Source: CAWBRT01 sp050015355
GTDB lineage: Bacteria; Acidobacteriota; Terriglobia; Terriglobales; Acidobacteriaceae
Assembly: GCA_050015355.1 (NCBI GenBank)
Contig: JBEKBO010000009.1
Span: forward strand, 9,139-73,138
Direction: 5' to 3'
Length of the DNA stretch: 64,000 nucleotides
A program made the translations under genes and the position numbers. This document shows, piece after piece, positions 34,469 to 43,650 of this stretch (the first letter of the stretch is position 1; the number at the start of each line of letters is the position of its first letter). A model generated the notes under the pieces. That model ran no database searches and had not been told where the DNA came from. It saw nothing but the letters and a program-made list of their open reading frames with translations.

Positions 34469-35521
34469 ATGGCAGAGATCTTCTATGACGATTCGGCTGA
34501 CTTTTCGTTGGTGAGAGCAGCTAAGGTTGCTATCGTCGGTTATGGTTCGCAGGGCAGGGCGCACACGCTGAATCTGCGCGACAGCGGGGTTTCCGTGCAG
34601 GTCGGTCTCCCCGAAACCAGCCGTTCGCGGCAGCGCGTAAAAGACGACGGCGTTACGGTCGATACGGTTGCCAAGGTGGCGGGCTGGGCCGATGCGATCA
34701 TGATTCTGGCGCCCGACACCGATCAGGCGCGGATTTACGAGGAGTCCATCAAGGCGAGTCTGAAACCGGGCAAGACCCTGATGTTCGCTCATGGGTTCAA
34801 TATCCGCTACGGCACCATCAATCCGCCGAAGAACATCGATGTCAGCATGGTTGCGCCAAAAGCCCCCGGCCACCGCGTGCGCGAGGTCTACGAAGAGGGC
34901 GGCGGCACGCCGGTGCTGATCGCCATTCACCAGGACGCCAGCGGCAAGGCGTTTCAATTCGCGCTTTCCTACGCCAAGGCTCTGGGCGGAACGCGCGCCG
35001 GTGCGCTTACCACGACGTTTACCGAGGAGACCGAAACCGACTTGTTCGGCGAGCAGACCGTGCTCTGCGGCGGCGTTTCAGCCCTGGTCCAGGCCGGTTT
35101 TGAAACGCTGGTCGAAGCCGGATACCAACCGGAATCCGCCTACTTCGAATGCATGCATGAGCTCAAGCTGATCGTCGACCTCATGTATCGCGGCGGCCTG
35201 AACTTCATGCGCTACTCGGTCAGCGATACCGCCGAGTATGGCGACTATGTTGCCGGCAAGCGGATCATTACCCCTGAGACGAAGAAGGAGATGAAGAAGA
35301 TTCTGGCCGAAATCCAGAATGGCTCCTTCGCGAAGCAGTGGATCGACGAGAACAAGAACGGCCGTCCGTGGTTTACCGGCGAGCGCGAAAGACAGCGTAC
35401 GCACGTGATTGAAACCGTCGGCGAGAAGCTGCGCGAGAAGATGGGCTTTCTGGAAGAGTGGAAGCCGACATCATCGGATTCCGCGCCGGTTGCCGCGAAA
35501 CCGGCTGCCACGAAGAAGTAG
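34469..35521 (+). CDS. ilvC: Ketol-acid reductoisomerase, class I
   Basis: 350-residue NADPH enzyme, second step of valine and isoleucine synthesis. The Rossmann motif reads VGYGSQGRAHTLNLRDSG (the common form has His where Arg stands). The SRSR phosphate-binding loop (ETSRSRQRVKDD), APKAPGHRVREVYEEG, TETDLFGEQTVLCGG and ECMHELKLIVDLMYRGGL complete the catalytic set. A Pro/Ala/Ser-rich 15-residue tail exceeds the usual 338 residues. GGAAAGG lies about 12 bases before the ATG. No ilvB/ilvH is nearby; those genes must be elsewhere. Confidence 0.96.
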   Translation: MAEIFYDDSADFSLVRAAKVAIVGYGSQGRAHTLNLRDSGVSVQVGLPETSRSRQRVKDDGVTVDTVAKVAGWADAIMILAPDTDQARIYEESIKASLKPGKTLMFAHGFNIRYGTINPPKNIDVSMVAPKAPGHRVREVYEEGGGTPVLIAIHQDASGKAFQFALSYAKALGGTRAGALTTTFTEETETDLFGEQTVLCGGVSALVQAGFETLVEAGYQPESAYFECMHELKLIVDLMYRGGLNFMRYSVSDTAEYGDYVAGKRIITPETKKEMKKILAEIQNGSFAKQWIDENKNGRPWFTGERERQRTHVIETVGEKLREKMGFLEEWKPTSSDSAPVAAKPAATKK

Positions 35522-36024
35522 AGCAGATCGGCGCTTCTCATTGCCGCCGCAGCCGCTGGCAAGCCATGGTGACCCATATCTGCTTTTTTTGCAGATGTGG
35601 GTCAGTTCAATCCTTAGGGCAGAACCATTCTGAAGCCCCACATTCGCTGAAAAACGGCGGATGTGGGCCACCAGCGCACGCAAACGGATACGACCCCACG
35701 GTTTTTTTCGAGGTTGGTCCCGGCCATTGGGTTGGGACCTTTGCTATTCGTTACCTTGGTTATTTGGTAAACGTTGCCAGCCAGCGTACACTTGGGTCAG
35801 CGGCCTGCTAAGTTCCACTGATTCTGCGAATTCGAAACCCTGGCCTCAATTGCCGGGGCCCCGGCAAATTCGTTCAGATCGCACAGATGCGGGCCGAGGC
35901 CGGGGTCTTACCGTTCCTAAGCGGAACGCGGCGTGAGAGTCTTGCAATCGAAAGGACCGGCCAGCTCATCTATTACTTGGTAATCAGTAGAGTACTTAGT
36001 AATTAGTAGAGGTATTCTCAAACT
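35522..36024. other. Intergenic region after ilvC with two family E hairpins
   Basis: 503 bases. Two related hairpins lie at 35569-35602 (GACCCATATCTGC/GCAGATGTGGGTC around a T7 loop) and about 35636-35670 (CCCACATTCGC/GCGGATGTGGG). The first, 47 bases after ilvC, may serve as its terminator. The rest, including an AT-rich stretch with repeated TTAGTAATTAGTAGA-type words near 35975-36015, contains no recognisable gene. Confidence 0.6.
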
Positions 36025-37365
36025 TTGCGCTCCAGCCTAAGCATAACTGCTCGAATTATGATTCTCTTTTGCCTCTCGTGTCTGTTCTTCATGGCACAGC
36101 GTTTCTGGCTGTTTCGCGCCAATCGCATCATTAATCGCATGGGCTCGCCCCGATGGCGACTTTTGTGCCGAGGGCTGGTAATCGCGATTCTCGGTTTCAT
36201 CATCGTGAGCTTCGCGGACCGGGTCTTTCTGCGCCAGTTGCCTCCAACCGGCTTGGTTTCCTGGGCGATGGGCTTTTCGCAGCTATGGCTGTTCACATCA
36301 TCGATGGCTTACTTGGCGGTGAAGCTGGTGTACGCGTTGGAGTGGCTCTGGGGATTGATCCCGAAACCGCGTCTCCCAGTGCTGGCGCCCGTGGCGGCGG
36401 GCGAGATAAACGCTTTGCTGTCCAGCGAGAGTGGAGACGGAGTTGATTCAGCGCCCGGCGACGCACCCGAGGACACCGGACGCAGAAAGCTCTTCCAGTA
36501 CGCGGCCGCGGTGGCGGCATGCGTTCCATTTGGAGCCAGCATCTACGGTTTCGCCAGCGAACGCCTGCACTACACCGTGCAGCGAGTCGAGCTGCCGATT
36601 CACAATCTGCCGGCGCCGCTGGATGGCTTGCGAATCGTCCAGTTGAGCGACATTCACATCGGCGACTTCATGCCGCCCGAAGAAGTGCGCCGTGCGGTCA
36701 CCATGGCAAACGAACTGGAAGCCGACGTGGCGATGCTGACCGGCGACTACGTTACCAGCAGCCGTGATCCGCTGGAGGCCTGTGCCGCCGAACTCGGCCA
36801 ATTGCGCGCGCCCCTGGGCATCTGGGCCTGCAATGGAAACCACGAGATCTACGCCGGGATCGAAGATGAGATCGAAGCGGTTTTCCTCCGCCATGGTATG
36901 CGGTTGTTGCGACAGCAAAACGCGGAGTTGCAGTGGCGCGGCGCAAGATTCAACTTGATCGGGGTCGATTACCAGAAGGAGTTCGCGGGCCTCAGAGCCA
37001 AAGCCCCGATGCTGCCTGGGGTCGAATCGCTGATGCGGCGCGATATCCCCAATATTCTGCTCTCTCACAACCCTAATAGCTTCCCGAAAGCCGCCGAACT
37101 CGGCATCGAGCTGAGCCTTGCGGGGCATACGCATGGCGGGCAGATCCAGATCGAAATCGTGGATCACCGCTGGAGCCCGGCACGCTTCATGACCAGCTAC
37201 GTTGCCGGGTTGTACCAGCTTCCCTTGGCGACCGCTGTGGAAGGTCCGGGAGCCGCCTCGAAGAAGGCGTGCCTCTACGTTAACCGCGGATTGGGAACGA
37301 TCGGCATCCCCGCCCGCTTTGGCGTCAAGCCGGAGATCTCCTTGCTGACCCTGCGTTCCGCATAG
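36025..37365 (+). CDS. Membrane-anchored metallophosphoesterase
   Basis: 446-residue protein of the YkuE/YaeI-like calcineurin phosphoesterase group. Three hydrophobic helices occupy about residues 8-28, 48-68 and 78-110. Then comes a GRRKLFQYAAAVAACVPFGA segment that resembles a twin-arginine signal, and the catalytic domain (about 190-440). Metal ligands are in QLSDIHIGDF, LTGDYV, CNGNHEIY, LLSHNPNSF and LAGHTHGGQI. E. coli YaeI and B. subtilis YkuE act on lipid or cell-wall related substrates; the substrate here is unknown. The start is uncertain: TTG at 36025 or ATG at 36058. Confidence 0.82.
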   Translation: MRSSLSITARIMILFCLSCLFFMAQRFWLFRANRIINRMGSPRWRLLCRGLVIAILGFIIVSFADRVFLRQLPPTGLVSWAMGFSQLWLFTSSMAYLAVKLVYALEWLWGLIPKPRLPVLAPVAAGEINALLSSESGDGVDSAPGDAPEDTGRRKLFQYAAAVAACVPFGASIYGFASERLHYTVQRVELPIHNLPAPLDGLRIVQLSDIHIGDFMPPEEVRRAVTMANELEADVAMLTGDYVTSSRDPLEACAAELGQLRAPLGIWACNGNHEIYAGIEDEIEAVFLRHGMRLLRQQNAELQWRGARFNLIGVDYQKEFAGLRAKAPMLPGVESLMRRDIPNILLSHNPNSFPKAAELGIELSLAGHTHGGQIQIEIVDHRWSPARFMTSYVAGLYQLPLATAVEGPGAASKKACLYVNRGLGTIGIPARFGVKPEISLLTLRSA

Positions 37366-37460
37366 CGTCAGGGCGCGCCGGGCTTGCCGCCGCACTCACC
37401 AACGCATCCGAAGCGGTTGCGCGCAAATTCGGCGGCATTCTCCTGCTATGCTTTTGTCCT

Positions 37461-38282
37461 ATGGCGGAATCTAAGTGGGATAGTTACGCTCGGGTGAATG
37501 CCGGTGAGCGCTATCGGGCGCAGTCGGCGGCAATCGGATCGCAAGCGACCCAGGCAATCGTAGACGAGGCGCGAATCGTGCCCGGCTTGCGTGTGCTCGA
37601 TGTGGCGTGCGGTTCGGGAGAGCCGTCCATCTCGATCGCCGCGTTGATGCAGGGCAGCGGGCACGTGGTCGGAATCGACCTGGCAGCGGCGTCCTTGCAG
37701 GTTGCTCGCGAACGTGCCGGCGCTCGCCGCCTTACCAATACCGAATTTCTCCAGGCAGACGTGCAGCAGCTTCCGTTTGCGGACGGCACCTTCGATCGCG
37801 TGGTGAGCCGCCTGGGAGTGATGTTCTTTTCCAGCCTGGATATGGCTCTGCGCCAGATGCACCGTGTGCTGAAGCCGGGCGGCCGCACCAGCCATCTGGC
37901 TTGGGGCTCAATGCAGCAGCCCTATTTTCAATCGACCATCGGGACCGTGCTTAAGCTGTTGCCGGAGTTCAGTGTGCCCGCGTCGGCCAAGGTGATGTTT
38001 CAGTTCGGCGAGCCAGGCGTGCTCGCGGCAGCGCTCGAGCGGGCCGGATTTACGAAAGTCGAGGAGAGAGTGCAAAAGGTCGCATGGAACTGGCCGGGGA
38101 CGCCCGAGGAATTGTGGGCCTACTTTCAGGATGTGACCATCCCATTCAAGCCCGTGCTGCAAGCGATTCCGGCGGATCGCGCGGATATCCACCGCGCTGT
38201 GCTCGACGCCCTACGGGCTTACTCTGACGGCAAGCAGGTCAACTTCCAGGCCGAGATCGTGCTCGCCTCGGCTTCGCGTTAG
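37461..38282 (+). CDS. SAM-dependent methyltransferase (UbiE-like fold)
   Basis: 273-residue class I methyltransferase. Motif I is VLDVACGSGEPSISIAAL; motif II VVGIDLAAASLQVARERAG; then FLQADVQQLPFADGTFDRVV and MHRVLKPGGRTSHLAWG, the pattern of the Methyltransf_11/UbiE group. The C-terminal 90 residues form a lid with LKLLPEFSVPASAKVMFQFG. No signal. It stands alone, 95 bases after the phosphoesterase. The substrate is unknown. Confidence 0.85.
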   Translation: MAESKWDSYARVNAGERYRAQSAAIGSQATQAIVDEARIVPGLRVLDVACGSGEPSISIAALMQGSGHVVGIDLAAASLQVARERAGARRLTNTEFLQADVQQLPFADGTFDRVVSRLGVMFFSSLDMALRQMHRVLKPGGRTSHLAWGSMQQPYFQSTIGTVLKLLPEFSVPASAKVMFQFGEPGVLAAALERAGFTKVEERVQKVAWNWPGTPEELWAYFQDVTIPFKPVLQAIPADRADIHRAVLDALRAYSDGKQVNFQAEIVLASASR

Positions 38283-38301
38283 AGCAATTCCCGAGCAGGT
38301 A

Positions 38302-38482
38302 TATCCCGACATATCAGACTGTCATGGCGAGCGAAGTCGAGCCACCTTTTGTTCCTTGCTGCTGAAAAACAAAGGGTAGCTCCACTCCGCGCCCGAACAG
38401 CTTCTTGCTTCTCGAACGTAATGCCGGGTACGCAGCCTGGCTGCTCCGGCCACCAGCGCTCGGCGCTCCGGTCGCCATGACA
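38302..38482. repeat. Family C palindrome, copy C1
   Basis: About 160 bases closed by GTCATGGCGA (38321-38330) and TCGCCATGAC (38472-38481). It contains GCCACCTTTTGTTCCTTGCT and TCCACTCCGCGCCCGAACAG. The other copy, in inverted orientation, is at 50346-50518. It fills most of the gap between the methyltransferase and aldehyde dehydrogenase genes. Confidence 0.78.
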
Positions 38483-38576
38483 TACCGTTGGGAATTTGGA
38501 TGAGCCAAGATAACGGACAGGCTTCGAGGGAACAGAGAATAGGGATCGGAGTCCGGCCCCTATTCCCTTTCTGCGT

Positions 38577-40079
38577 TCACAGCTTTGTGCAAACTGCCTT
38601 GGTTTCCGTATACATCTCCAGCGCGTCGTGTCCCATCTCGCGTCCCCAGCCCGACTGCTTGTAGCCGCCGAAGGGCAGAGCTGCGTCGAAGACGTTGTAG
38701 CAGTTGATCCACACCGTGCCGGCACGCAACTCCGAGGCGATCTGGTGCGCCTTGCTGATATCGCGCGTCCAAACGCCGGCCGCCAGCCCGTAAATGGTGT
38801 CGTTGGCGCGCGGCAGAATCTCTTCGTCCTTGTGGAACGGCATGGCCGTCACCACCGGACCGAAGATTTCCTCCCGCACCACTTTCATGTTTTCGCTGGT
38901 GTTCACCAACACGGTCGGCTCAACGAAGTAGCCCTTTTCGCCCATGCGTTTGCCGCCGCATAAGGCTGTGGCGCCCTCGGCCCTACCCGCGTCAAGATAT
39001 CCGGTCACACGGTTCAACTGCTCTTCCGAGACCAGTGGTCCCATCTGCGAGTCCTGGTTGAACCCCGGTCCCAGTTTGATCTTCTTGGCGCGCTCGGTGA
39101 CGCCGTCGACGACCTTGTCGAAGACCTTGTCCTCGACATAGAGCCGCGATCCGGCACAGCAGCACTGGCCATGGTTGAAGAAGATCGCACTGGCCGCGCC
39201 GGGAATGGCAGCCTCGAGATCGGCATCGGCGAAGACGACGTTGGGCGACTTGCCTCCCAACTCCAGCGAGACCTTCTTGAGGTTTCCGGCCGCTGCCTGC
39301 ACGATCAGCTTGCCGACCTCGGTCGAACCCGTAAAGGCAATTTTGTCCACTTCGTCGTGAGCGGCGAGTGCGGCACCGGCGGTTTCGCCGTAGCCGGGAA
39401 CGACGTTGACAACGCCGTCGGGGAATCCGGCTTCCTGAATCAGCTCTGCCAGCCGCAGGGCCGTCAGAGGCGTCTGTTCGGCGGGCTTGAGTACGACGCA
39501 GCAACCGGTGGCGAGGGCCGGACCGAGTTTCCAGGCGGCCATGAGCAGCGGAAAATTCCACGGAATGATCTGTCCGACCACTCCGACGGGTTCGCGCACG
39601 GTGTAGGCGAGATACCGCGCGCCGGGGGTGTAAGGAACGGAGAGCGGGATGGTATTGCCCTCGATCTTGGTGGCCCATCCGGCCATATAACGGAACAGGT
39701 CGGCTGCCAGCGGCACATCGGCGGCGCGCGCCACGGCCAGAGGCTTACCGTTATCAAGGCTTTCCAGTTGAGCGAGTTCTTCAAGGTTCTGTTCGATCAG
39801 GTCGCCGAGTTTCCAGATCAGGCGGCCGCGCTCGGATGGAGTCATTTTGCGCCACGGTCCGCTGTCGATCGCGACGCGAGCGGCCTTGACGGCACGGTTG
39901 ATGTCTTCCCACCCGCCTTCGGCAATCTGGGCCAGCACCTGGCCGGTGGAAGGATCATAAGTTGGAAACGTTTTGCCGGAGGCGGAGTCGCGAAAGCGAC
40001 CGCCGATAAACATCTGTCGCGGCGTGGAGACGAACCCTGCCACTCGTGGGTCAGGGGTAAAGAATGCTGCAACTGACAT
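38577..40079 (-). CDS. Aldehyde dehydrogenase
   Basis: 500-residue NAD(P)-dependent aldehyde dehydrogenase of the ALDH1/2-like (betaine-aldehyde/phenylacetaldehyde) group. Visible: VGQIIPWNFPLLMAAWKLGP, the cofactor-binding FTGSTEVGKLI, the glutamate motif LELGGKSPNVVF, the catalytic cysteine in FNHGQCCCAGSRLYV, and EEIFGPVVTAMPF. The C-terminus has FGGYKQSGWGREMG. The ATG at 40079 has GAGGAGGG seven bases upstream; the frame extends to 40127 without support. It is monocistronic. The natural aldehyde is unknown. Confidence 0.93.
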   Translation of the reverse strand: MSVAAFFTPDPRVAGFVSTPRQMFIGGRFRDSASGKTFPTYDPSTGQVLAQIAEGGWEDINRAVKAARVAIDSGPWRKMTPSERGRLIWKLGDLIEQNLEELAQLESLDNGKPLAVARAADVPLAADLFRYMAGWATKIEGNTIPLSVPYTPGARYLAYTVREPVGVVGQIIPWNFPLLMAAWKLGPALATGCCVVLKPAEQTPLTALRLAELIQEAGFPDGVVNVVPGYGETAGAALAAHDEVDKIAFTGSTEVGKLIVQAAAGNLKKVSLELGGKSPNVVFADADLEAAIPGAASAIFFNHGQCCCAGSRLYVEDKVFDKVVDGVTERAKKIKLGPGFNQDSQMGPLVSEEQLNRVTGYLDAGRAEGATALCGGKRMGEKGYFVEPTVLVNTSENMKVVREEIFGPVVTAMPFHKDEEILPRANDTIYGLAAGVWTRDISKAHQIASELRAGTVWINCYNVFDAALPFGGYKQSGWGREMGHDALEMYTETKAVCTKL

Positions 40080-40300
40080 GGGAGTCCCTCCTCGTTGGGA
40101 GTTGGGTCGGACGCCAGCGAACGCCACGGGAATCTCCGGACATTGCTGGGAGTTTTGGGGCCAGGACGAAAAGCGTGGAACTACGGCTTCGGCTCACTTA
40201 CCAATTATCTGGATGCCGAACTGCCACTGACAGTTGCGCGCACAGGCAAACACTGTGCAGCCTGTGCGGATTCAGAGTAGGTGTATTCCGGAAGAACGAT

Positions 40301-40572
40301 TATTCCCAGCGTGTCACCCTGAGGTTGAGCCGTTTTGCGGGTGTCTGCGGGGTCCCCGGAAAGCCAGATTTCAGGCTTTCTGGGGTGCTCTGAGCCCGCA
40401 GGCGAAATCCTGAGCGCAGCGAAGGAACTCGTTAGGACGCGACGTAAGGGTCCATGTATTTGCTTTTCCGGCCTCCGGGTGACGCTCGGTGAAAATGCAT
40501 AGATCGTCACGTCGGTTCGCAAAAGCGGCGAACCTCCTCACGATGACACCCGCAGCGCAGGATACCGTATCT
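40301..40572. repeat. Family B element, copy B1, upstream of proA
   Basis: About 270 bases of dispersed repeat. It shares long stretches with 57166-57392 in the same orientation and with 42059-42200 in the opposite one. Shared words include GAGGTTGAGCCGTTTTGCGG, GGGTCCATGTATTTGC and CGGTTCGCAAAAGCGGCGAA. Compared with the 57 kb copy it carries a 45-base insertion at 40348-40392. Confidence 0.8.
40348..40392. repeat. Palindrome inserted inside repeat B1
   Basis: 45 bases absent from the 57 kb copy of family B. It forms GGGGTCCCC...TGGGG outer arms and a GGAAAGCC/GGCTTTC inner stem, and is flanked by TCTG direct repeats. The outer arms match family A, while the inner stem differs. Confidence 0.72.
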
Positions 40573-40725
40573 CTAGGTACTGCTTAACCGATAAGTGTCA
40601 GCAGACCCCTAGAGTGGTTTCAGAGTAGGCGGCGGGTCGCGATGCGGCATGCGGGTCGATACAATGTGTAGAGTGGGCAGGCGGAAGGCCAATCGAACTA
40701 TCGGGCTTGGAACCAGGGAGGCAGT

Positions 40726-42051
40726 ATGGCATACGACGTAGCCGCCGACGCACGCGCGGCGCGAGCAGCCGCACGCGTGTTGGCCAACGTGACCTCGGCG
40801 CGGAAGAACGCCGTGCTGGCCCGAATGGCTGGTGCGCTGGAGGCTGCCTGGCCGGAACTCGAGCGGGCGAATGCGCTTGATGTCTCGGAGGCGGAGGCGG
40901 CAGCGGCAGCCGGAGCGCTGAAGAGTTCGCTGGTGGAGCGACTGCGGCTCTCGGAAGACAAGCTGAGGCAGATGGTGCAGAGCGTGCGCGAGGTCGAGGC
41001 GCTGCCCGATCCGGTTGGGCAGGTGCGCCTGCACAGGCTTCTCGACGACGGGCTGGAGCTGAAGAAAGTGACGTTTCCCTTCGGTGTGGTGGCCGCCATC
41101 GTCGAAGCTCGTCCGGACGCGGTTGTGCAGCTTGCGGCTCTGGCCGTGAAGTCGGGGAATGCATTGATGATCAAGGCAGGCGTGGAAGCGACACGCACGT
41201 CGCAGTGCGCCGTTGACATCATGGCGGGGGCCATCGCCGAAGCAGGAGTTCCGGCCGCCGCGCTGACATTGGTAAAGGGTCGCGATGCCGTGCGGCAACT
41301 GCTGCGTCTAAATGAATGGATTGACCTGGTTGTGCCACGCGGAGGCGCGGATCTGGTCCGCTATGTGATGGAGAACTCGACCATCCCGGTTCTGGGCCAT
41401 GCCGACGGAGTGTGCCACATTTTCGTCGACCGCAATGCGAATCAGGAGATGGCGCTGGAGGTCGTGCTGGACTCGAAAGTGCAGGCTCCGAGTGTTTGCA
41501 ATGCCGTGGAAACGGTGCTGGTGGACGAGGCTATCGCCGGGGAGTTTCTGCCGCGGCTCGTCTGCCATTTGAAACCGGCCGGGGTGAAGCTGCTCGGCTG
41601 CCGGCGGTCGGTCGAGTTAGCCAAGGGCGAGATCGTGGAAATTGCACCGGAAGCGTGGCACACTGAGTATGGCGATCTCACGCTGGCAATTCGGGTCGTC
41701 GCCGGCTTGGAAGAGGCCATCGAGCACATTGAGAACTTTGGCTCGCGCCACACCGACTGCATCATCACCCGCGACCAGCAGACAGCCGAGCGCTTCCTGA
41801 ATTCGGTCGACTCGGCGAATGTCTTTCATAACGTCTCCACTCGCTTCTCGGACGGATTCCGTTATGGCTTCGGCGCGGAGGTCGGGATCAGCACCGGAAA
41901 GCTGCATGCGCGGGGGCCAGTGGGCCTCGATGGCTTGGTCACTTACAGGTACCAGCTCAGTGGCCGCGGGCAACTGGTTCGCGATTACGTAGGCAAGGGC
42001 GCCAAGCCGTTCAAGCACGTTCGCATGCCTGATGCCGAGTCGGCCGGGTAG
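40726..42051 (+). CDS. proA: Glutamate-5-semialdehyde dehydrogenase (gamma-glutamyl phosphate reductase)
   Basis: 441-residue NADPH enzyme reducing gamma-glutamyl phosphate, second step of proline synthesis. Aldehyde-dehydrogenase fold with FPFGVVAAIVEARPDAVVQL, VPRGGADLVRYVMENSTIPV, GHADGVCHIFVD, the catalytic Cys in SVCNAVETVLV, and the diagnostic ARGPVGLDGLVTYRY near the end. It starts at an ATG preceded by CAGGGAGGCAGT, a good ribosome site. The kinase gene proB is not adjacent. The gene is bracketed by inverted copies of repeat family B. Confidence 0.95.
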   Translation: MAYDVAADARAARAAARVLANVTSARKNAVLARMAGALEAAWPELERANALDVSEAEAAAAAGALKSSLVERLRLSEDKLRQMVQSVREVEALPDPVGQVRLHRLLDDGLELKKVTFPFGVVAAIVEARPDAVVQLAALAVKSGNALMIKAGVEATRTSQCAVDIMAGAIAEAGVPAAALTLVKGRDAVRQLLRLNEWIDLVVPRGGADLVRYVMENSTIPVLGHADGVCHIFVDRNANQEMALEVVLDSKVQAPSVCNAVETVLVDEAIAGEFLPRLVCHLKPAGVKLLGCRRSVELAKGEIVEIAPEAWHTEYGDLTLAIRVVAGLEEAIEHIENFGSRHTDCIITRDQQTAERFLNSVDSANVFHNVSTRFSDGFRYGFGAEVGISTGKLHARGPVGLDGLVTYRYQLSGRGQLVRDYVGKGAKPFKHVRMPDAESAG

Positions 42052-42058
42052 GTACCAG

Positions 42059-42200
42059 AGATACTGTATCCTTCGCAGCGGGTGTCATCGTGAGAAGGTT
42101 CGCTGCTTTTGCGAACCGACGTGACGATCTATGCATTTCATCGAGCCTCAACCCGGAGGCCGGAAAAGCAAATACATGGACCCTCACGTCGCGTCCTAAC
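42059..42200. repeat. Family B element, copy B2 (inverted), downstream of proA
   Basis: About 140 bases matching the reverse complement of the right half of B1 and B3. It includes GGTTCGCTGCTTTTGCGAAC and GCAAATACATGGACCCT. It begins only eight bases after the proA stop and could act as its terminator or 3' stabiliser. Confidence 0.78.
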
Positions 42201-42273
42201 GGACGCTCCTCAGGCGGATGAGAAACGACGAGTCCAGAGACCGGGCATGATAATTGGTTTCGCGAAAGCTGTT

Positions 42274-42404
42274 TTTCGAGGTTTCATCCTGAGCGTAGCG
42301 AAGGATCTGCTGTTTGCGCGTGCCGAAAAAAGCAGATCCTTCGGTCGCGCAAAACCGGCGCGGCCTCAGGATGACACTTCTTCGAGCTTTCAGCAGCCTG
42401 CTAG
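42274..42404. repeat. Family D long palindrome, copy D2 (inverted)
   Basis: Long hairpin: AGGATCTGCTGTTT pairs with AAAAAGCAGATCCT, and outer TCATCCTGAG with CTCAGGATGA. It matches the reverse complement of 11400-11519, including the outside TTCAGCAGCCTGC. Confidence 0.8.
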
Positions 42405-42754
42405 GCATTCGATGCCGATAGCAAGCCGGAAGCAGCGATTCGGCAGCCGGAGTTGAGTAGGAAGACAAGGGCGGAGAACGATAGGTGAGCGCCCGGCCCG
42501 GAACGCGCGTGAGCCGGTTGCGCTCGATTTCCAAAACATCACGTTTTGCGCCCGAAGGATGCCGGATTACAATAAGTGCAGCTAATCAGGATCGTGCGGG
42601 GTTCCCGGCACGCGCCGTGGTTGCGCGTGTTGGGACAAAATCCCATCAGCTACCAATTTAGCGAAAGGTGTAGTCGCCAAAGCCGTGGCGAACATGGGAT
42701 GCGCTATTCCTAAGCTGCTCTAATCGAAAACGAGAATCCCATTACTCTGACTTC
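42405..42754. other. Gap upstream of the ABC ATPase, with palindrome A4
   Basis: About 350 bases following repeat D2. Bases 42598-42635 hold a well-preserved family A palindrome: GGGGTTCCCGG arm, CACGCGC/GCGCGTG stem around CGTGGTT, TTGGGA arm. No gene or clear promoter is seen elsewhere in it. Confidence 0.6.
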
Positions 42755-43549
42755 ATGATGACCAACCATACCCCTCCGTTAATTGAACTGCGCAACGTCT
42801 CTGTCGCCCGCAGTGGCCGTGTCGTGTTGCATGACCTGAACTTACGCATCGAAGCCGGCGAGCACGTCGCGATCATGGGTCCGAACGGCTCGGGTAAATC
42901 GACGCTGATCAAAACCATCACGCGTGAGTTTTACCCGCTTCAAGACGAAGATTCCTCGATGAAGCTTTTCGGGCAAGAGACCTGGGACGTCTCCGAACTG
43001 CGCTCGCTGCTGGGAATCATGACGAACGACCTTGCCGCTTTTTACCTGCGTCCCATTACCGGACGCGACGCTGTTTTGTCCGGGTTTTTCAGCAGCGTTG
43101 GCTTGTGGCGGCATCAGAAAATCAAGCCCGAGATGCGTGAGAAGACCGATGAACTGCTGGCATGGCTGGAGATTGAGCATCTGGCCAGGCGGGTGATCGC
43201 CGAAATGTCGTCCGGCGAGGTTCGGCGGGTGATGATTGCCCGGGCCCTGGTTCACGAGCCGAAGGCTTTGCTGTTTGACGAGCCGAGCAACAGCCTCGAC
43301 GTTGTTGCGCAAAACGAACTGCGGCGCACCATGAGCAAGCTGGCGCAATCCGGTATCGCCCTGCTGTTAATCACGCACCATCTGCCCGACGTTGTTCCCG
43401 AGATCGAGCGCGTCATCTTCATGCGCGATGGCCGGATTGTTGGCGATGGCTCGAAGCCGGAGCTGCTGACCGCGGACCGCCTGGGTTCTCTGTTCGGATG
43501 TCCGGTGCACGTCACCACGCAAGACGGGTACTACCACCTGGTTTCGTAG
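42755..43549 (+). CDS. Orphan ABC transporter ATP-binding protein
   Basis: 264-residue single ABC ATPase. Walker A is GPNGSGKST, the Q-loop region IMTNDLAAFYL, the signature MSSGEVRRVMIARAL (LSGGQ replaced by MSSGE), Walker B ALLFDEPSNSLD and the H-loop LLITHHLPD. It resembles the YlmA/ModF-like group of iron-complex or molybdate-type ATPases. No permease or binding protein is adjacent, so the partner is unknown or the protein acts outside transport. The start is the first of two ATGs. Confidence 0.85.
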   Translation: MMTNHTPPLIELRNVSVARSGRVVLHDLNLRIEAGEHVAIMGPNGSGKSTLIKTITREFYPLQDEDSSMKLFGQETWDVSELRSLLGIMTNDLAAFYLRPITGRDAVLSGFFSSVGLWRHQKIKPEMREKTDELLAWLEIEHLARRVIAEMSSGEVRRVMIARALVHEPKALLFDEPSNSLDVVAQNELRRTMSKLAQSGIALLLITHHLPDVVPEIERVIFMRDGRIVGDGSKPELLTADRLGSLFGCPVHVTTQDGYYHLVS

Positions 43550-43557
43550 AATTGCGG

Positions 43558-43647
43558 AGGTTTCAAGGTTTCAAAGGTTTCAAGGTTTCGAAGGCAAATT
43601 CGCCGACCTCGTTTGCGAAACTTTGAAACCTGCGAAACTTTGAAACC
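43558..43647. terminator. Repetitive inverted repeat between convergent genes
   Basis: Four copies of the octamer-like word GGTTTCAA(A)G on the left (43558-43590) face two of CGAAACTTTGAAACC on the right (43616-43647). They can form one long stem in either direction between the ABC ATPase and the alcohol dehydrogenase. The placement suggests a bidirectional terminator; there is no long T-run. Confidence 0.55.
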
Positions 43648-43650
43648 CTC

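Noticed and set aside
40301..42200. Composite transposon carrying proA.
   Set aside because: The flanking inverted repeats encode no transposase, are of unequal length and occur elsewhere singly; they look like dispersed palindromic elements.
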